From Phascolarctos cinereus (lineage: Eukaryota > Chordata > Mammalia > Diprotodontia > Phascolarctidae), in NCBI RefSeq assembly GCF_002099425.1, contig NW_018343984.1:16157501-16221500 (forward strand): DNA of 64,000 bases, given 5' to 3'. The notes below the pieces were generated by a model. The model searched no databases. It saw only the letters and a list, made by a program, of their open reading frames with translations, and was not told the DNA's origin. Of this stretch, positions 51,268 through 62,339 are shown in pieces (within the stretch, counting starts at the first letter, position 1; each line of letters begins with the position of its first letter). The translations under genes and the position numbers were made by a program.

Positions 51268-51505
51268 AGCAGAGATCATAGGTTCATTGATGTAGACTTG
51301 GACAAGATGTTTGAGGCCTTGATCCATCCCAAGGTAACATCTAAATTTTTCACCTTGGGATCTAATCTCACCTTTTCATTTTTCAGTTAAGGAAATTGAG
51401 TCCCCAGAAGACTGAATGACTTGTTCATGATCTCAAAGATAATAAATGATGAAAATGGGATTGTAACCCAGGTCTTCTACATTCAAACCCAACATATGCT
51501 GAGAG
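51268..51505 (-). repeat. Diverged MIR-family SINE, minus strand
   Basis: GAGATCATAGGTTCATTGAT, CTTTTCATTTTTCAGTTAAG, GAAATTGAGTCCCCAGAAGA and AACCCAGGTCTTCTACATTC follow the reversed tailed MIR order. Confidence 0.65.
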
Positions 51506-51514
51506 TTTAACAGA

Positions 51515-51770
51515 GATAGTACTGGAATAGAAGTCATAACCTTGGGTACTGACCACAAACTAGTACTATGACCTTGACCAAGTCACTTCCTTGCCCTGAG
51601 CCTTAGTTTCCTCCTATGTAACATGGAGATGATACAAATTTTGTCTATCTTACAAGATTGTTGGAAGGATTTAATAAGGTCACTTATGTAAAGATGCTTA
51701 CTATGTTCTAAAGCATCATATAAACATAAGGCATTATTATTGCTATTATTATTGTTACTATCACGATCAT
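51515..51770 (+). repeat. MIR, near full length
   Basis: AACCTTGGGTACTGACCACA, GACCTTGACCAAGTCACTTC, CTTAGTTTCCTCCTATGTAA, TCTTACAAGATTGTTGGAAG and CTAAAGCATCATATAAACAT then ATTATTATTGCTATTATT. Confidence 0.78.
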
Positions 51771-51792
51771 TATTATTATACTTGAACTCTGA

Positions 51793-51945
51793 TTGAGGGC
51801 AGCTAGGTGGCACAGTGGATAGAGCACCAGACCCAGAGTTAGGAGGATCTGAGTTCAAATCCAGTCTCAGACATTTACTAGCTGTGTGACCCTGGCAAAG
51901 TCATTTAATCACAATTGTGTCCCAAAAATAAAAACAAAAACAATC
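51793..51945 (+). repeat. WSINE1-like tRNA-SINE
   Basis: GGGCAGCTAGGTGGCACAGT, GGATAGAGCACCAGACCCAG, AGTTAGGAGGATCTGAGTTC, ACTAGCTGTGTGACCCTGGC and CACAATTGTGTCCC then an A-rich tail (AAAAACAAAAAC). Confidence 0.93.
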
Positions 51946-52064
51946 TTAGATGAACTGTGATTACACTCTTCAAATATGTGGCTAATGTTTGATGGGAGAA
52001 AGCTTAGACAGACAAGAACTTTTCAGTAAAAGATTCGAGATCAAATCACATAACCTTTTGAAGA

Positions 52065-52260
52065 GACATTCTATACATTGGAAAGAGTACTAGTTTGGAA
52101 ATTGGAAGAGGACCCTGGGTTAAAATCCTATCTCTACCATTTAATATGTCTATGATCTGGGGCATATCATTTGATCTCTCTGAGCCTTGTAAAATGAAGA
52201 GATTGGACCATATGATCTTCAGGGTACCTTCTTACTATAAATATTGGATTCTATGGTCTT
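52065..52260 (+). repeat. MIR-family SINE with marsupial tail
   Basis: GAAGAGGACCCTGGGTTAAA, TATGATCTGGGGCATATCAT, AATGAAGAGATTGGACCATA, TGATCTTCAGGGTACC and TATTGGATTCTATGG preserve the order core - tail. Confidence 0.72.
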
Positions 52261-52428
52261 TTAAAAGAAAGGCTGATGAAGTTACACTAGATGAGAATGC
52301 AAGATCTGGACCACTGAAAAGCAAATGCCTTTCAATGACAAGGATGCACAAAATGTTTTTCAGAGAAATATCAACTGAGCAAGGATTTCTGCTGAATTCT
52401 AATTTCTGCTGAAAAACTCACCTGAACA

Positions 52429-52455
52429 TGTGTGTGTGTGTGTGTGTGTGTGTGC
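52429..52455. repeat. (TG)n microsatellite
   Basis: Short TG run ending in GCGCATGCGTG, a short alternating purine-pyrimidine block with Z-DNA potential. Confidence 0.9.
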
Positions 52456-52559
52456 GCATGCGTGTTCAATCTCCTTACATATAAATTCAATATGAGCCAA
52501 CAGTCTAATATGAGAAGCAAAGAAAGCTAATACAACTTGTCTCATGTTGAGAGATATAG

Positions 52560-53085
52560 TGCCTCGTACTAGGGATGTGATGCTCTTGCTTGACACAGAC
52601 CTGGTCAGACCACATCTAAAGTGTGGGGTTCAGTCTATAGTGTCACATTTTAAGAAGGACATCAATGAGTTGGAGAGTGTATAAAAGAAGGCATCCAGGA
52701 TGGTAAAAGGCCTTGAATTCCTGTTACATGAGGGCTGGTTACAAGAACTGAGTATATTTCATTTGATGAAAAGTAAACATGGAAAATATGCTATCTGTCT
52801 TCAATTATTTGTCACTTGGAAAGGAGATTATTCTTTCTCTGCTTGACCCAAGAGGGTAGAATTTGGAACAATATGTAGGAATTGCAAAGGGTAAATTTAG
52901 ACTTAGGAGAAGTGGGGGGAAAGTTTCTCTAATAATGAAAAACTCTAAAGTGGAAATGGTCTGTCTCAAGAGGTGGTGGGTTCCCCTTAATTGGTGAACA
53001 AGTGTTGGAAATGTTTCAGAATATGGTTTGGGCTAGGTGGTGTCCTCTAAGTACTTTTTCAATTCCTAAATCTTGTGAATGTGTG
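52560..53085 (+). repeat. CR1/L3 LINE 3' region
   Basis: CCTGGTCAGACCACATCTAA, AGTGTGGGGTTCAGTCTATA, ATTTTAAGAAGGACATCAAT, GAGTTGGAGAGTGTATAAAA, GAAGGCATCCAGGATGGTAA, AACTGAGTATATTTCATTTG and AAGTTTCTCTAATAATGAAA then AGGTGGTGGGTTCCCCTTAA match the L3/CR1 3' block 'gttcagttctgggcaccacattttaggaaggac..'. About 525 bp, collinear and non-coding. Confidence 0.82.
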
Positions 53086-53132
53086 ATTTCTGTGGCTCCC
53101 CCTGGGCCCCATCACAAATCTATTTACAATCA

Positions 53133-53134
<2 letters not shown>

Positions 53135-53228
<94 letters not shown>
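53135..53228. repeat. (CT)n microsatellite, about 90 bp
   Basis: Almost pure CT dinucleotides with one TT interruption near 53199. The Ser-Leu frames are artefacts. Confidence 0.97.
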
Positions 53229-53230
<2 letters not shown>

Positions 53231-54470
53231 TTCTCCCTTAGTGATTTTCAATCAACTGTGATCATCAGTTGGGGCCACTGATGCATGGTGCTGGTGAATA
53301 TCACCTCTCCATCCATCCCACTTCATATTTCCCAGGCTCTGCAAGATTCCAGAGCTTCCACAGCCACACTAAACCTTAAACCCTTTGCTTTGAGACCAAT
53401 TACTTGAATACCAGAAGGGTTGATGGAGCTCAAAGAGGGAAGGCAGAAATATCCTGGCTGTCTTAAAGGGATATAAGTTCAACCAAATAAAGTGAAGGTG
53501 GAATGATCACAGACCAAATCTTTTTTTATTTCATTTAGTTTTTCCAAGAGTCAATGTTTGTTTATTTTGTCATAGTTGTCTATATTTTTCTGTATAGTAG
53601 TGGCAACTTTATTGGATTTCAGGTTCATTGAGGGTGGGTATTGATTAATTAATTCAGTCCATCCAAAATTGTTAATAAAATGAATACTATTAACACAAAT
53701 TGATACTTGTTTAATATGTCATAGTTCAGGCTGGGCACAGAAATAATCGACTATTTACAAAGCCATTGTAATTTCATTTACCATTTTAACACACGGAAAA
53801 TAGAACTGACACACAGAAAAATCAAGAAAATATCATTTTAAAGGAGGGATCTGTACTGTCACCATGCTCTTGCGTATGTATTGTTAATCAGTACTACATA
53901 CTGCTAATAATAATGATAAGCAGGAATTGTACACCAAAAATAACTATGCTTCATAAACTGATAGGTCATGAATCTTCATGTTACCAATACAACCCTCTAA
54001 ATACCATTGATAACTTAAGAAATAAATTGTATTGGATCTGGAACATTATCACAGAGAAAACCATCTCCCACAATTGTGTGGGCATAAAGTAGTAATATTT
54101 TCAACACATACTACTGTAACAAACACTCATAACTTCTAAACTATATGAAATAAAAAAGCTTCAAAATAAAGAGAACAAGTGAAAGAATCTAAAACTATAT
54201 GAGAACAAGTGCTCTTATCATCCTGTCTGCTAATAGAGTTGTTCCCTCAAAAGTACTTTGAGGGAGACTACCGAAGATGAGCTTAGATCTCAACCCTTTC
54301 AATGACAAAAAAACAACAACAATGATTTTTGTTCATACCTGTGATAATTCATTAAACGTTGTCATTAAATCTAATAGGATAGTGCCTTTGCCTAGGACCA
54401 TTTATATTTGAATTCCATTGAACATAAATGTGAAAAAAGCAAAAGAACAACGACAATAAAAATAATAATA
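53229..54470. other. Repeat-poor stretch, nothing recognised
   Basis: About 1.2 kb with only a weak L2-terminus-like patch near 53620-53700. No gene signal. Confidence 0.35.
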
Positions 54471-54474
54471 CTAA

Positions 54475-54600
54475 TGACTTTGGATAGTGGGTAGAGACTT
54501 GGTTTTAGAGTCAGGGACATATGCTCAAATCCCAGCTCTTAACATATATGGACATATATGGATCCTGTGCAGGTCATTTAATTTCTCTGTATCCCAGACA
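54475..54600 (+). repeat. MIR fragment
   Basis: GGATAGTGGGTAGAGACTTG, TTTAGAGTCAGGGACATATG, CTCAAATCCCAGCTCTTAAC and TGCAGGTCATTTAATTTCTC follow the MIR head-to-core order. Confidence 0.72.
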
Positions 54601-54714
54601 ACTTTCTAATGTTATAGGTTGTAGAAAAGGTGCCAGTCTGCATTAGTAGACAGAGTTTCCCCATCAGAATTTCCTGTACCAATAAAATCATGGGTTTTGG
54701 CCAGAATAGTAAGG

Positions 54715-54910
54715 GCCAGTGTTTATTTAGTGCTTTAAGGTTCACAACCTGCTTTATATCTATGATCTCATTTTGAACTAACAATAGCCCAGTACAGCTG
54801 TTTCTCTAGGCATTACTAGCACCATTTTATAGACAAAAAGAAAAGGAGACTCAGAGAGGTTTATGTGGCTAGTAAGTATCTGTATTGGACTTTGAATCAA
54901 GGACATCAAC
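54715..54910 (-). repeat. MIR3/THER2-like SINE, minus strand
   Basis: TTTATTTAGTGCTTTAAGGT, TTCACAACCTGCTTTATATC, CACCATTTTATAGACAAAAA and GAGACTCAGAGAGGTTTATG follow the reversed THER2 order. Confidence 0.72.
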
Positions 54911-55727
54911 AGTTGACTCATGAACTCAATAAATCCTCTTAAAGAAATGTATATTTTTAAACCTGGTGTATGAAGACCTCTTTGAGTGGACAGGAACTAT
55001 TATACACCCAGTTCCCCAGGGAAGGGTAAACAAAATTAACGGGAGCAGCACTTCTGTTCTCTTTGATCAGTCCTTTTTAATGCTCACTATTTGTATAAAC
55101 GAGTTATCAGAATGGATTGAGGGGAAAGTGGTAATCCACCTGTTTTGTCCAGATAAGATGAAAAACAACAGAGTTCTTTCAGATGGATGGCCAGGGTGAA
55201 TGTCTAGAGCTATAGAAATAGAGGGTCAGAAGCTTTCAGAGTTTTGCAGATTGTGAGTAATGCCATGGAAAGACAACTGTAGTGAAACGACTTGGATGAT
55301 TCAAAATGGGAAACAAATTCATAACCTGTTTTTATCAGTTGCTGTGCTTGCAGATAGCTAGCGTGGGCACTTAAAACCTGAAGCACTCATGGATCATGAT
55401 GGACTGGGTGTCATATTGTATATGTAATATTTTCTGGTTCTTGGTACAGGCCTGTGTTTGTTTAACATCACTCTTGCATTTACTTCACTCTAGCAAGTAG
55501 GATTGCACACACCAGCTGTTTACACATTTTTGGGTCATGGGGGGAGGGCAGCAGTGAGCATGCTCTGCACACTGTCTTGTGCCAGAAACTTTTTCAAGGC
55601 ACAGTAAAATGTGTCTAGGACCATGGATCCAAAGAAAAGGGCTTCCACTTTAGTTTTTCTTTGTCTTATTTTGACCTCTGGAGTTTGAAATGATAAACTG
55701 GGTCCAAGGCTTGGTTCTTATTTTCAA
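54911..55727. other. No recognised feature
   Basis: About 0.8 kb. A 77-codon plus frame (54966-55199) has no recognisable domain and no splice context. Not called. Confidence 0.35.
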
Positions 55728-55855
55728 TTCAATCCAATTGAACACATATTAATTGTATACTTGTTATGTGGTAGGAGCTAAGCTGGGCCCTAGGGGACAC
55801 AAAACTAAAAATGAAAACATCCCTGCCCTCCAGGAACTTATATTCTTGAGGAATG
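55728..55855 (-). repeat. L2 3' end, minus strand
   Basis: CAATTGAACACATATTAATT, GAGCTAAGCTGGGCCCTAGG and CCCTGCCCTCCAGGAACTTA match the reversed L2 3' UTR. Confidence 0.75.
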
Positions 55856-56119
55856 TGTGTATACTGTTGTTTTATGTTACCTAATTAATACGTGAGACTC
55901 AGGAGCCATTCATTTGAGAATGGCCTTTTCAAATTAGAAGTTCTAAATGTTACCTGACCTTGCAGCTCTGTCTAGTAAACAAGTATAGAAATGGCCACCT
56001 GGAATTTCTCATTTTAGACAGCTTTGCTGCAGAATAGAAAGGGAAGGAGGGAATTTACTGTTGAAGAAAAAAAAACAAACCTACGTATTCAAGAAAGTTG
56101 GAGACCATCTGAAATGTCT

Positions 56120-56335
56120 TTTGTTATTGTTATTCAGTCATTTTCAGTTGGGTCCAACTTTTTGTGACCCCATTTGGGGTTTTCCTGGCAGAGACACTGG
56201 TTTGGTTTTCCATTTCTTGCTCCAGCTCATTTTATAGATGAAGAAAGTGAGGCAAACAGGGTTAAGTGATTTGTCTAGGATGTCTGCGGTTGGATCTGAA
56301 CTCCAGGCTTGGCCACTAGGCCACCTGGCTGCCCC
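56120..56335 (-). repeat. MAR1 CORE-SINE, minus strand, with target duplication
   Basis: TTGTTATTGTTATTCAGTCA, CCCATTTGGGGTTTTCCTGG, TTTGGTTTTCCATTTCTTGC, CAGCTCATTTTATAGATGAA and CCACTAGGCCACCTGGCTGC. Flanks TCTGAAATGTCT (56108-56119) and TCTGGAATGTCT (56336-56347) form a 12-bp duplication with one mismatch. Confidence 0.92.
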
Positions 56336-56347
56336 TCTGGAATGTCT

Positions 56348-57000
56348 ACTCTATTATTAAGTCAGTCAGTTCTTTACACTTTTGTCTTCTTCCTAATTCC
56401 TCCTACTTCCTACCTTCAGTATTTGGTCATATACCTCTGGGGTCACACTCGGTCCACATATTTTATCTTTGTTATATTTCTAAGAGAGAGAAGTTGACAT
56501 TTTTAAAGTATATTTTTACCAAAATTAGCTGGGCCACAGGGAGTTCTTTCAAGTTTAGTACATTTTTATTAATATTTACTTTGGAGCCATTTTGTAAAGA
56601 AAAAAGTCAACAGAAATCCATTATTAGATGTCTACTGTGAACACAAAGCCATGAACCCAATGCAATTAGGAATGTCAATACACTGAATACTATAGATTAA
56701 TGCAAAAGAAGTCATGGTCTTCCCTGAATGTTCCGTACTCTATTTGGGTGAAGACAAATACATACAGACATAGGTGACACATTATGTACAGGGTTAGGGT
56801 CAGAGGTGCATTTAGGGCTAGGGTTAGAGTTGGAGGCATTGTGCAAACTCTTCCTTTTAAATGGAATGTTCTTGATTCTGAACATTGACTGAAAAAGTGT
56901 ACCTATGGTGGAGTTGTAAATAGTCACTTGCCTACTTGCCCAACCTGAATGATAATATGTTAAGCAAGCAGAAATCAATTCTATTAGTATCCATTCTCCT
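56348..57000. other. No recognised repeat; short TTAGGG-like patch
   Basis: At 56788-56830 three TTAGGG-like motifs occur within about 45 bp (GGGTTAGGGTCAGAGG, TTTAGGGCTAGGGTTAGAG). They are not tandem and too few for a telomeric tract. Confidence 0.4.
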
Positions 57001-58793
57001 ACCACCGCAGCTTTCTAGGGAGAGGTGGATTGCTTAAAATGTTTCCCACTGTACTGAGTATAAGAGCAGAAAGGAGGTATGTCTCCTCTGAGTTTCTTAG
57101 ATCTTAATTTGCCATCTGGTGCATAAACTAGAGTAGGATGAGGGGTCTATGAGAATCATCATCCTTCAGAAACACGTGATAGCAGCATCAAATGCAGCTT
57201 CCCAGAAGTGCTCTGGACAAAACAATCCCACGATGCTTTGCTCAACTCCCATTTTGTTCTGCAACTAGATTATTCTACTAAAGATGCAAGTTACAAAAGG
57301 CAAGAGGATAATCTTCACTTCTTTCATTTCTCATTTGCTATGCCTGGACTCACAACCTTCTGCATCTTCTTTTTTTTTTTTAATTTTATAAGGTGCTCTC
57401 ATGTCCTTTGCTTCCCCCTACACTCCCCCATCCCACAACCACCCAGTCTCCACCCCCTCCCTGAATACTATAAAGTTCCCTGGAAGAGGTTTGCTCAAAG
57501 CAAGTACAAATAAAGTACGTGTACATAAATAACTTAGCCTGACTTTTTGTTTAATGTCCAAGATGATTGGAACAGATTGTATCATGAACTACTTTCCCTT
57601 CGGCTAATTAAATAGCAGTCCCCACTTACCATAAAGCATATTCTTATTAAAACAAGTATCTATAGTCACTCTGCTGGATAAATTACTCCCATGTAAGTGC
57701 CATAAAGCCCATTACATTCCTGCTTTAGGAGTGGATCAGGTCCAAACAGACAATCAAAGGATTTCACTGGGATTATTTTAGATTAGAAAAACTAAGGGAG
57801 ACATGAGGCACTGACAAGATCGTAAAGGCATAAAGGATAAATTAGCGGCTACATACCAAACAAAGTGCTCTCACGTATCTCAGCCTATCCAAAAGTAAAA
57901 ATAAATGCCTACTGTATTAACCTTCGCCAAAATGGAAATCTGTTTATGCAGAAATAAAAATGTCATGAACAACTGTTATCTTCTGTGCAAATCAAAATGA
58001 CTGTTTTGAATAATAACAATAAAATTCAAAAAAAAAAATTTAAACAGCCCTCCCAAACCAAAAACTACTAAAATGTACCAGGAGGGAAAGAGAATTCTTT
58101 ATTTCCATAAATTCCTTATTACATTAATAAAAAAATGTTATGCTATGATTTACCATATTAATGAACCATTATTGCATAACCATATTTTTATTGCAAATAT
58201 ATTACCTGCTAAACGATGCTGTTTCTCTTTTCCAGAAAAAAAAAGTTCACAGTATAGATTCTATGGGCATTTTTTCCTTGCTGCCAGTTGCTAAATCTTT
58301 CAGAAGCTGTCAGCAACCTCAGAAATCAAGTTCAAAATATCCCAGTCAGCATGAGCACAGGCATAGGTCCTTCTATTTTTGAGTGTGCAATACAAAACCA
58401 TTAAAGAATCACCCAAACAGAAAAGATTGCTTAAAATATGATCATCTTATCTTCCTCATAACTTTAAGGATGCAGTCAATTGAGGGGAAATTTACCTCCC
58501 CTCTTTTCTATAAATATCATTTGACATTTGGAAACTAGCTGATTTGGGCAGGGGGAGGGAGTTAATTTTTCTCGGCACTTGTTATCTTTGGGGTGTTCAT
58601 TCACAAATCATTCACACACTCCAGATGTGGCAACAACAAAGAATCCAGAACACTCAACAGTCAAGTCCCTCAGATATCTTAACTGGCATCCTTAAAATCC
58701 TTCTATCATCCCTAAGAAGAATGAAAAGAATACAAAGGTGGTGATGGTACCCAACACTGTGATTCTCAAAGGAGAAGAACCTCACTTGTTAAA
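57001..58793. other. Repeat-poor block, candidate conserved non-coding region
   Basis: About 1.8 kb with no recognisable transposable element apart from a T-run at 57370-57381. The part 57500-58400 is AT-rich with well-spaced motifs of homeodomain type (GGCTAATTAAATAG, CATTAATAAAA, GCTAAATC) and SOX/forkhead-like text (AACAATAAAATTC). Such motifs are common by chance. No frame above 101 codons and no exon signal. Confidence 0.35.
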
Positions 58794-58858
58794 GATCATC
58801 ATCATCATCATCACCATCATCACCATCATTATCATCATCACCATCATCATCACCATCA
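58794..58858. repeat. (ATC/ACC)n trinucleotide repeat at an L2 tail
   Basis: ATCATCACC triplets directly abut the reversed L2 terminus, so the repeat most likely grew from the L2 3' tail (GAT on the L2 sense strand). Confidence 0.93.
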
Positions 58859-59830
58859 ATAGTTGTTAAGCATCTACCGTGTGCCAGGCACTGTGCTCAG
58901 TGCTGGGGATACAAAAAGAAACAAAAGACATTCTCTGCCCTTGAAGAGCTTATAATTTAACAGGCAGAGAAACATATACAAAGCAAGCTCTATATGGGAA
59001 GAAGAGTATTGCAGGAATGAGGGACAGCCAGAGAAAATGGCCAGAGCTGAGAAATGGAGGGTTTTGTTTGTGGAACAATCAGGCGGTCTGTGTCACTGGA
59101 TCAAAGATTATGTGTTAGGGAGTAAGGTATAAAAAGACTGGAAAGGTAGGAGGGACTAGGTTATAAAGGGCTTTGACTGCCAAACAGAAGATTTTGTATT
59201 TGATCCTGGAGGCAACAGGGAGCCACTGGAGTTTATGGAGTAGGGGGATGATGTGATTGGATCTGAACTTTAAGAAAATCAGGTTAGTGGCTGAATAGAC
59301 AAATGATTAGAGTGGGAAGAAACTTGAGGCAGGAAGAACCACCAACAGCCTGTTGTAATAATCTAGGTGATGAAGGTGTTCACTAGGGTGGTGGCAGTGT
59401 TTGAGGAAAGCAAAGGGGACGTAGGAGAGATGTTGCAAAGGTGAAATTTTCAGGCCTTGGCAATGGCTTGAATATGGGGGTTGAGAGATTGTGAGGAATC
59501 GAAGATGACACCTAGCTTGCAAGCCTGAGGGACTGAGAGGTTGGTGTTGCCCTCTACAGTAATAGGGAAGGTAGGAAGTAGAGAGGGTTTAGGGGCAAAA
59601 ATAATAAGTTCAGTTTTCAACATATTGAGTTTAAGATGTCTATCAGACATCCAGTTTGAGGTATCTGAAAGGCAGTTGGAGATGCAAGAGTGGATGTCAA
59701 GAGTGAGTTTAGGCAGGTAGATAAATTTGAGAATATCCCCACAGAGATGGTAATTAAATCTTTGGAAGCTGATCAGATCACCAAGTGAAGTAGTATAGAG
59801 GAAGAGGAGAAGATGGTCCAGGAGGGAATT
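58859..59830 (-). repeat. L2 LINE, about 1 kb, RT to 3' end, minus strand
   Basis: On the minus strand, the frame within 59450-59820 reads LLFLYTTSLGDLISFQRFNY then HLCGDILKFIYL, the L2 RT palm with the YADD box altered, followed by CISNCLSDTSNWMSDRHLKL and NMLKTELIIFAPKPS (thumb region). The 3' UTR runs to AGTGCCTGGCACACGG-like text at 58870. A SINE cuts the 5' side at 59831. Confidence 0.9.
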
Positions 59831-59994
59831 ATTATTATTATTATTATTTTTTTGCAAGGCAATTGGGGTTAAGTGACTTGCCCAGGGTCACACAGCTAAT
59901 AAGTGCCAAGTATCTGGTCTGAGACCAGATTTGAATTCAGGTACTCCTGACTCTAGAGCTGCTACTCTATCCACTGCACCACCTAGCTGCCCCT
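59831..59994 (-). repeat. WSINE1-like tRNA-SINE, minus strand, with target duplication
   Basis: An ATT-rich reversed tail, then GGCAATTGGGGTTAAGTGAC, TTGCCCAGGGTCACACAGCT, TTGAATTCAGGTACTCCTGA and TACTCTATCCACTGCACCAC. CAGGAGGGAATT (59819-59830) and CAGGAGAGAATT (59995-60006) are a 12-bp duplication with one mismatch. Confidence 0.95.
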
Positions 59995-60006
59995 CAGGAG
60001 AGAATT

Positions 60007-60737
60007 TTAAAGGTCACCTATGGCTATGTGTGCTTTTTGTCTTCATGCACTAAGCCACCTTGACTTTTGATTACTGAATGGTTTTATTTCTTCAGCAAAT
60101 CAAGTCCCAGCAGCAACAGCTGCTCCCTAAATTGATTGGATAAGCAAACTGGCAATGGGCTGGTTGTTTGAGGAAATAAATGGTGGGCCATTGGGGTCTA
60201 CAGTTACAGCTAAATTGACACCATTACTATTTCTCTGTGTATGCCAAAGCCTAAAAAGAACAAGACACAAACATACACTTTGCAGTTATTTCCTTCCATG
60301 CCTAATGTGCATCCTGACCTTTGATTAGCTAGGGATCATTGTTTGTGGACTCACTACCCATCTCCAACTCTAGTTCCCAGTTTGTCTTGAATCTGAACAA
60401 CCAGTTCTGCTTATTTCTTGTCTAAGTTTGTCCTCTCCTAACAGTTTCATCATAACTTTTAACTGAGGCTCCTCACAGCATTTCTTTTGTCCCTCTCTCA
60501 TGGTCACCTCTCTGTTTAGCACTAGACAGCTTGCTGTCACCCATCCACTCCACAAGCCCAGCCAACCCCGGCCCAGCTCAGTTCTACCAAGCACAGTCTC
60601 ATTACTTCTGAATTGATTATGCTCCAGCACCTCATCTATGATGACTTCATCTTGCTATTTAGTTAATATTAAGTATGGCTTGAAGGCTTTATTGATGAAA
60701 TGGATTCAGAAATTAAAGGTAGCATTTATAGACAGTC
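60007..60737. other. Repeat-poor stretch, nothing recognised
   Basis: About 0.73 kb without recognised repeats. An 86-codon minus frame (60370-60630) has no domain. Confidence 0.35.
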
Positions 60738-60965
60738 TAGACAGTAGGGTTTGATAATAAGAGCACTAGAGTAGAAATCAGGAAACTTGAGGACATACCC
60801 CGACACTAACAAGCTGTGTGACCTTATCCAAGTCATATAAGTATTCTAGGGCTTAGTTAACTCATATAAAGATGATCAAATGGGATAATATTTGTTAAAA
60901 AAAAAAGCACTTAGTATAGGTCCTGACACACATTAGGTACTATATAAATACTTATTCCCTTCCCC
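60738..60965 (+). repeat. MIR, near full length
   Basis: ACTAACAAGCTGTGTGACCT, TATCCAAGTCATATAAGTAT, AGATGATCAAATGGGATAAT and GCACTTAGTATAGGTCCTGA then TTAGGTACTATATAAATACT follow the MIR order. Confidence 0.75.
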
Positions 60966-61109
60966 CCCCCATATCCTAAAAGAAAAAAAATAGATTTGAC
61001 TTTAACACTTTTTAACTCTTTAACACTCTTTCCAGCTTTAAAAAAAAGGATTCTGTTCTCTCACATTCCTGAGAATTAGCTTGATTATTAGTAAAATAGG
61101 TCAGAGTTT

Positions 61110-61240
61110 ATTGCATGCATGCATTCATTCCTTCTCCAAACATTTTATTAAATTCTTCTAATGTGGAAGGCACTGTGTTAGATGCATTTGATATAACAGT
61201 GAAAACAGAACGATCTCTGCTCTCAGTGAGCTTACATATT
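61110..61240 (-). repeat. L2 3' end, minus strand
   Basis: CCAAACATTTTATTAAATTC, AAGGCACTGTGTTAGATGCA and CTGCTCTCAGTGAGCTTACA match the reversed L2 3' UTR. Confidence 0.72.
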
Positions 61241-61297
61241 GCTTAAATATAAACCACGTTTGATGCAAAAAGTCTTCGGAACATGATACAACAGAAC

Positions 61298-61560
61298 CAA
61301 AGCATCCAAGAGTTGGAAATAACCTCAAATGTTTTTCTAGTCTAACCTGTAACTAATGAACAATTGCTTCAAGCATGTCTTTGCACCTTGACTGTGCTTG
61401 TAGGCTTCTAGTGATCAGGAAACCACTTCTGTTTGAGATTTCTTATTCCATTTTTGACAGGTCTTGTTATTAGGAAGGTTTTCTTTACATGGAAATGAAA
61501 TTTGCCTTTTTACTCACACTCACTGCTTCTTGTTTTGCCCTCTGAGTAACTGAAGTAGCT
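61298..61560 (-). repeat. CR1/L3 LINE 3' end, minus strand
   Basis: GAGTTGGAAATAACCTCAAA, TTTTTCTAGTCTAACCTGTA, CTTCTAGTGATCAGGAAACC, TTATTAGGAAGGTTTTCTTT and CTTGTTTTGCCCTCTGAGTA match the reversed CR1/L3 terminus also seen at 22.8-23.4 kb. Confidence 0.72.
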
Positions 61561-62224
61561 GGGGGGAAAGCAGGTGGAAGGGAGGGGATAAATGGATCCA
61601 CTGCTTTGGGCATTGTTTAAAAGCAGGTACAGTCCAAATTGAAGCCTCCTTATGTAGAAGTCAGAGCCTGACACTCTGGCTACCTTGCTGTGCAAAATGA
61701 GGATGAGTTACCAATGAACATAGAGGGAATTATTTGGACACTGTAAAACAAGGTAAAATGTAAAATATCTACTCAGTAGTACCATCAAATATTTTATGTT
61801 ATAATGGATTTAAGTCTCAAATTCTTGGGAAAGTAGTTATTACTGCTACTTGTTTTATTTTTATTTTTTTTTACTGCTACTTGTTTTAAATCTTTGTTAA
61901 TGTATGCTTGTGAGAGCAAGATATAAATAGCTGTCCCATACCTTCACATTGTACCTTTCAACTAACTGCCACCCCACCTTTTTTGGGATACCTTACCTTA
62001 ACTACAACGAGGCTTTGAATATGTTTTCTTCTTCTGGGGTACAAGGGTGGTAGTGTTAGGAGCCAAAAAGTGTAAGAAAATGAGTCGTACCCTTCTTTAC
62101 ATGGGCAGGCTCCCCTAGGGCTGAACTTCTTCTATTTATATGCCTTAGTCCAAAGCTAAGTGAGGTCACTTGATAGAGGGAGAGAAGGCACAAAGGCACA
62201 GACCTTGGGACCATCAGCAGTTCT
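61561..62224. other. No recognised feature
   Basis: No repeat family or gene recognised. Contains a duplicated ACTGCTACTTGTTTTA motif (61842 and 61871) separated by a T-rich spacer. Confidence 0.35.
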
Positions 62225-62335
62225 GTTTGTTAAAAAATATAGTTTTCTTGAAGTCAAGGACTGTTTTCATTCTGATATTTGTATCCCCAATGCTTGACAT
62301 TTAGTAAACACTTAATAAGTGCTTTTTTAATTCAA
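62225..62335 (+). repeat. L2 3' terminus
   Basis: TTCTTGAAGTCAAGGACTGT, TATTTGTATCCCCAATGCTT, GACATTTAGTAAACACTTAA then TAAGTGCTTTTT match the L2 end in sense orientation. Confidence 0.75.
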
Positions 62336-62339
62336 TCAT

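Noticed and set aside
54966-55199. 77-codon plus frame
   Set aside because: No domain, no splice signals and no codon-usage evidence that I can judge; length is within chance for AT-moderate DNA.
59450-59857. 135-residue minus frame
   Set aside because: L2 reverse transcriptase relic with an altered YADD box; its N-terminus is an ATT repeat in a SINE tail.
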